From positions 1-26,336 of the forward strand of contig CAAGAT010000005.1 of the NCBI GenBank assembly GCA_900767875.1: a DNA stretch of 26,336 nucleotides. The letters run 5' to 3'. The position numbers and the translations under genes are program-made. Source of the stretch: an uncultured Sutterella sp. GTDB lineage: Bacteria; Pseudomonadota; Gammaproteobacteria; Burkholderiales; Burkholderiaceae_F. The notes beneath the pieces are model-generated. The model was not told where the DNA came from. It made no database searches and was given only the letters and a program-made list of their open reading frames with translations. The first letter of the stretch is position 1. Each line of letters begins with the position of its first letter. Shown piece by piece: positions 25,167-26,336 of this stretch.

Positions 25167-25997
25167 TTACTTGCCCAGGGCCTTGGCCTTGGCTTGGCGG
25201 ATGGCCATCATGGTCGCTTCGGCAGCCTTGGCCGAGGCCTGCGCGAAGTTTTCGTCGCTGCCCGCAAAGATCACGGCGCGGCTCGAATTGATGATCATGC
25301 CGCGGCCCTGCGCATCCAGACCGGCCGCCACGGCCGCGTTGACGTCGCCGCCCTGCGCGCCGATGCCCGGCACGAGCAGCGGGGTCGTGGGCACGAGCTC
25401 ACGCACGCGCGCGATTTCCGCCGGCTGCGTGGCGCCCACCACCAGGCACACCTGCCCGTTCTTGTTCCAGGGGCCGGCGGCCATCTTGGCCACACGCTCG
25501 TAGACCATGTCGCCTTCGCGCGTGACGAGCTCCTCGATGTCGGCGCCGCCCGGGTTGGAGGTGCGGCACAGCAAAATGACGCCGCGGCCTTCGTACTCGA
25601 AATAAGGTTCGACCGTGTCAAAGCCCATGTAGGGCGACAGGGTCACCGCATCGGCGCCGTAACGCACGAACGCTTCCTTGGCGTACTGCTTGGCCGTCGA
25701 GCCGATGTCGCCGCGCTTGGCGTCGAGAATGACCGGAATGCCCGGGTGCTTTTCGTGGATGTAGGCGATGATCGCCTCGAGCGTCTTTTCGAGCCCTTCG
25801 CCGGCAAAGTAGGCGATCTGGGGCTTGAAGGCGCACACGTAAGGGGCGGTGGCGTCGACCACGGCGCGGCAGAACTCGAGCACGCCCGCGGCGTCCTTGC
25901 TCAGGTGAGCGGGCAGGCGCTTGAGGTCGGGGTCAAGCCCCACGCACAGCATGGAGTCAACGGCGTCGATTCGTTTGTTGAGGGTTTCGATGAACAT
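25167..25997 (-). CDS. pyrF: Orotidine 5'-phosphate decarboxylase, type 2
   Basis: PyrF removes CO2 from orotidine 5'-phosphate to make UMP, the last step of de novo pyrimidine synthesis. The 276-residue protein is the longer class 2 type, with LCVGLDPDLKRLP at the start, FKPQIAYFAGEG, the catalytic motif ILDAKRGDIGSTAKQYA (D92, K94, D97), SPYMGFDTVEPY, LCRTSNPGG, and PGIGAQGGD near the end. ATG 25997 has AGGAAG upstream. A minus-strand TAAAAT box at 26074-26069 could be its -10, without a clear -35. It closes the conserved gene order after pncC and is convergent with psiE. The pyrE product in this window would supply its substrate. Confidence 0.97.
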   Translation of the reverse strand: MFIETLNKRIDAVDSMLCVGLDPDLKRLPAHLSKDAAGVLEFCRAVVDATAPYVCAFKPQIAYFAGEGLEKTLEAIIAYIHEKHPGIPVILDAKRGDIGSTAKQYAKEAFVRYGADAVTLSPYMGFDTVEPYFEYEGRGVILLCRTSNPGGADIEELVTREGDMVYERVAKMAAGPWNKNGQVCLVVGATQPAEIARVRELVPTTPLLVPGIGAQGGDVNAAVAAGLDAQGRGMIINSSRAVIFAGSDENFAQASAKAAEATMMAIRQAKAKALGK

Positions 25998-26171
25998 GAC
26001 GTAGGGCTTCCTGTTTGGGAAAAGGGACGTGGGCCGGGGCGCGGTGCCACGTGGTTCTCAAACAAAAAATTTTACCGCGCAGGGCTCGGTTCGTGTTTGC
26101 GCCGCCAGGGCGAACGCATCACACAAGCGCGCCAGTTTGTGCTAAGCAAGTTATTTCCATAATAAAATCAT

Positions 26172-26200
26172 TTGATATTCAAATAGAATCGTGGTAGAAT
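26172..26200 (+). promoter_or_regulatory. Strong sigma-70-type promoter at the right edge
   Basis: -35 TTGATA (26172-26177), 17-base spacer, -10 TAGAAT (26195-26200), five of six matches in each. A second TAGAAT lies 11 bases upstream of the -10. Transcription would start near 26207, about 19 bases before the ATG. Confidence 0.7.
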
Positions 26201-26222
26201 ATCCTATATTCATAGGATATTC
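26197..26222 (+). repeat. Perfect 11-bp inverted repeat overlapping promoter and ribosome site
   Basis: GAATATCCTAT (26197-26207), loop ATTC, ATAGGATATTC (26212-26222). The left arm covers most of the -10 and reaches the expected start of transcription; the right arm contains the AGGA ribosome site (26214-26217). It may be an operator, or an RNA hairpin that hides the ribosome site in transcripts entering from upstream. Confidence 0.75.
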
Positions 26223-26225
26223 ACC

Positions 26226-26336
26226 ATGCAAGTCGACTACGCCGCCTTCCAGGACATCCCACCCACCTGCCAGCTCAACACAACAAAAAACCGTCCCGGC
26301 GCCTATCAGGTTTTACGGGAGAGAAGGGTCACCGAC
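26226..26336 (+). CDS. 5' part of an unidentified gene, possibly a transposase
   Basis: The frame opens at ATG 26226 with AGGA eight bases upstream and is still open at the window edge (37 codons, MQVDYAAFQDIPPTCQLN...). The visible part has no diagnostic motif. The segment NRPGAYQVLRERRVTD is faintly like the N terminus of some IS4/IS1634-group transposases, but this is a guess from memory. The surrounding DNA is more AT-rich than the rest of the window from about 26145, and the promoter-hairpin layout resembles that used by some insertion sequences. That supports a mobile element but does not prove it. The rest of the gene is needed to decide. Confidence 0.6.
   Translation, partial: MQVDYAAFQDIPPTCQLNTTKNRPGAYQVLRERRVTD

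Overview
The window looks like chromosome of a GC-rich, anaerobically respiring betaproteobacterium of the order Burkholderiales. The best guess is a gut-associated Sutterellaceae member (Sutterella or Parasutterella-like). The reasons are the betaproteobacterial gene order glyA-nrdR-ribD-ribE-(...)-ribH-nusB-thiL-pgpA-pncC-pyrF, the recN-nadK pair, and a heme-free fumarate-reductase-type flavoprotein with its own FMN carrier and ApbE. The family assignment is inference. Coding density is high, and most of the window is ordinary core metabolism.

Layout. Bases 1-5822 are read leftwards: a gene fragment at the edge, recN (DNA repair), nadK (NAD kinase), a ferredoxin/flavodoxin-NADP reductase and a BepA-like periplasmic M48 protease, with intrinsic terminators after the reductase and after the protease. 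From 5967 the direction is rightwards: moaC (molybdopterin synthesis), azlC-azlD (branched-chain amino acid export) and glnS, whose product carries a large internal insertion. A double terminator follows. Then comes a 347-base gene-free leader with tandem G-rich repeats, a perfect TATAAT and a hairpin. It drives a secreted flavoprotein and a secreted FMN-binding protein, followed after a terminator by apbE, the FMN transferase that would load the carrier. A clear promoter at 13103-13131 begins a separate cluster of a cytosine-deaminase-like amidohydrolase, an orotate phosphoribosyltransferase and a radical SAM protein.

From 15915 the core cluster is glyA, nrdR, ribD, ribE, an Old Yellow Enzyme homologue, a convergent orphan membrane gene on the minus strand, then ribH, nusB, thiL, pgpA, pncC and psiE. 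pyrF is convergent and is separated from psiE by a strong bidirectional terminator. The position where related bacteria usually have ribBA holds the Old Yellow Enzyme gene and the orphan gene instead. At the right edge base composition turns AT-rich. A strong promoter and a perfect 11-bp inverted repeat precede a truncated gene that may be the start of a mobile element.

A common thread is flavin: riboflavin synthesis (ribD, ribE, ribH), covalent flavin attachment (apbE) and several flavin users (ferredoxin-NADP reductase, fumarate-reductase-like protein, FMN carrier, Old Yellow Enzyme). The most interesting points are the heme-free three-gene reductase with its unusual promoter, the roughly 100-residue insertion in GlnRS, the altered rib locus, the deaminase-like protein with Gln at the usual catalytic Glu position, and the hairpin at the right edge that would hide a ribosome binding site only in read-through transcripts.
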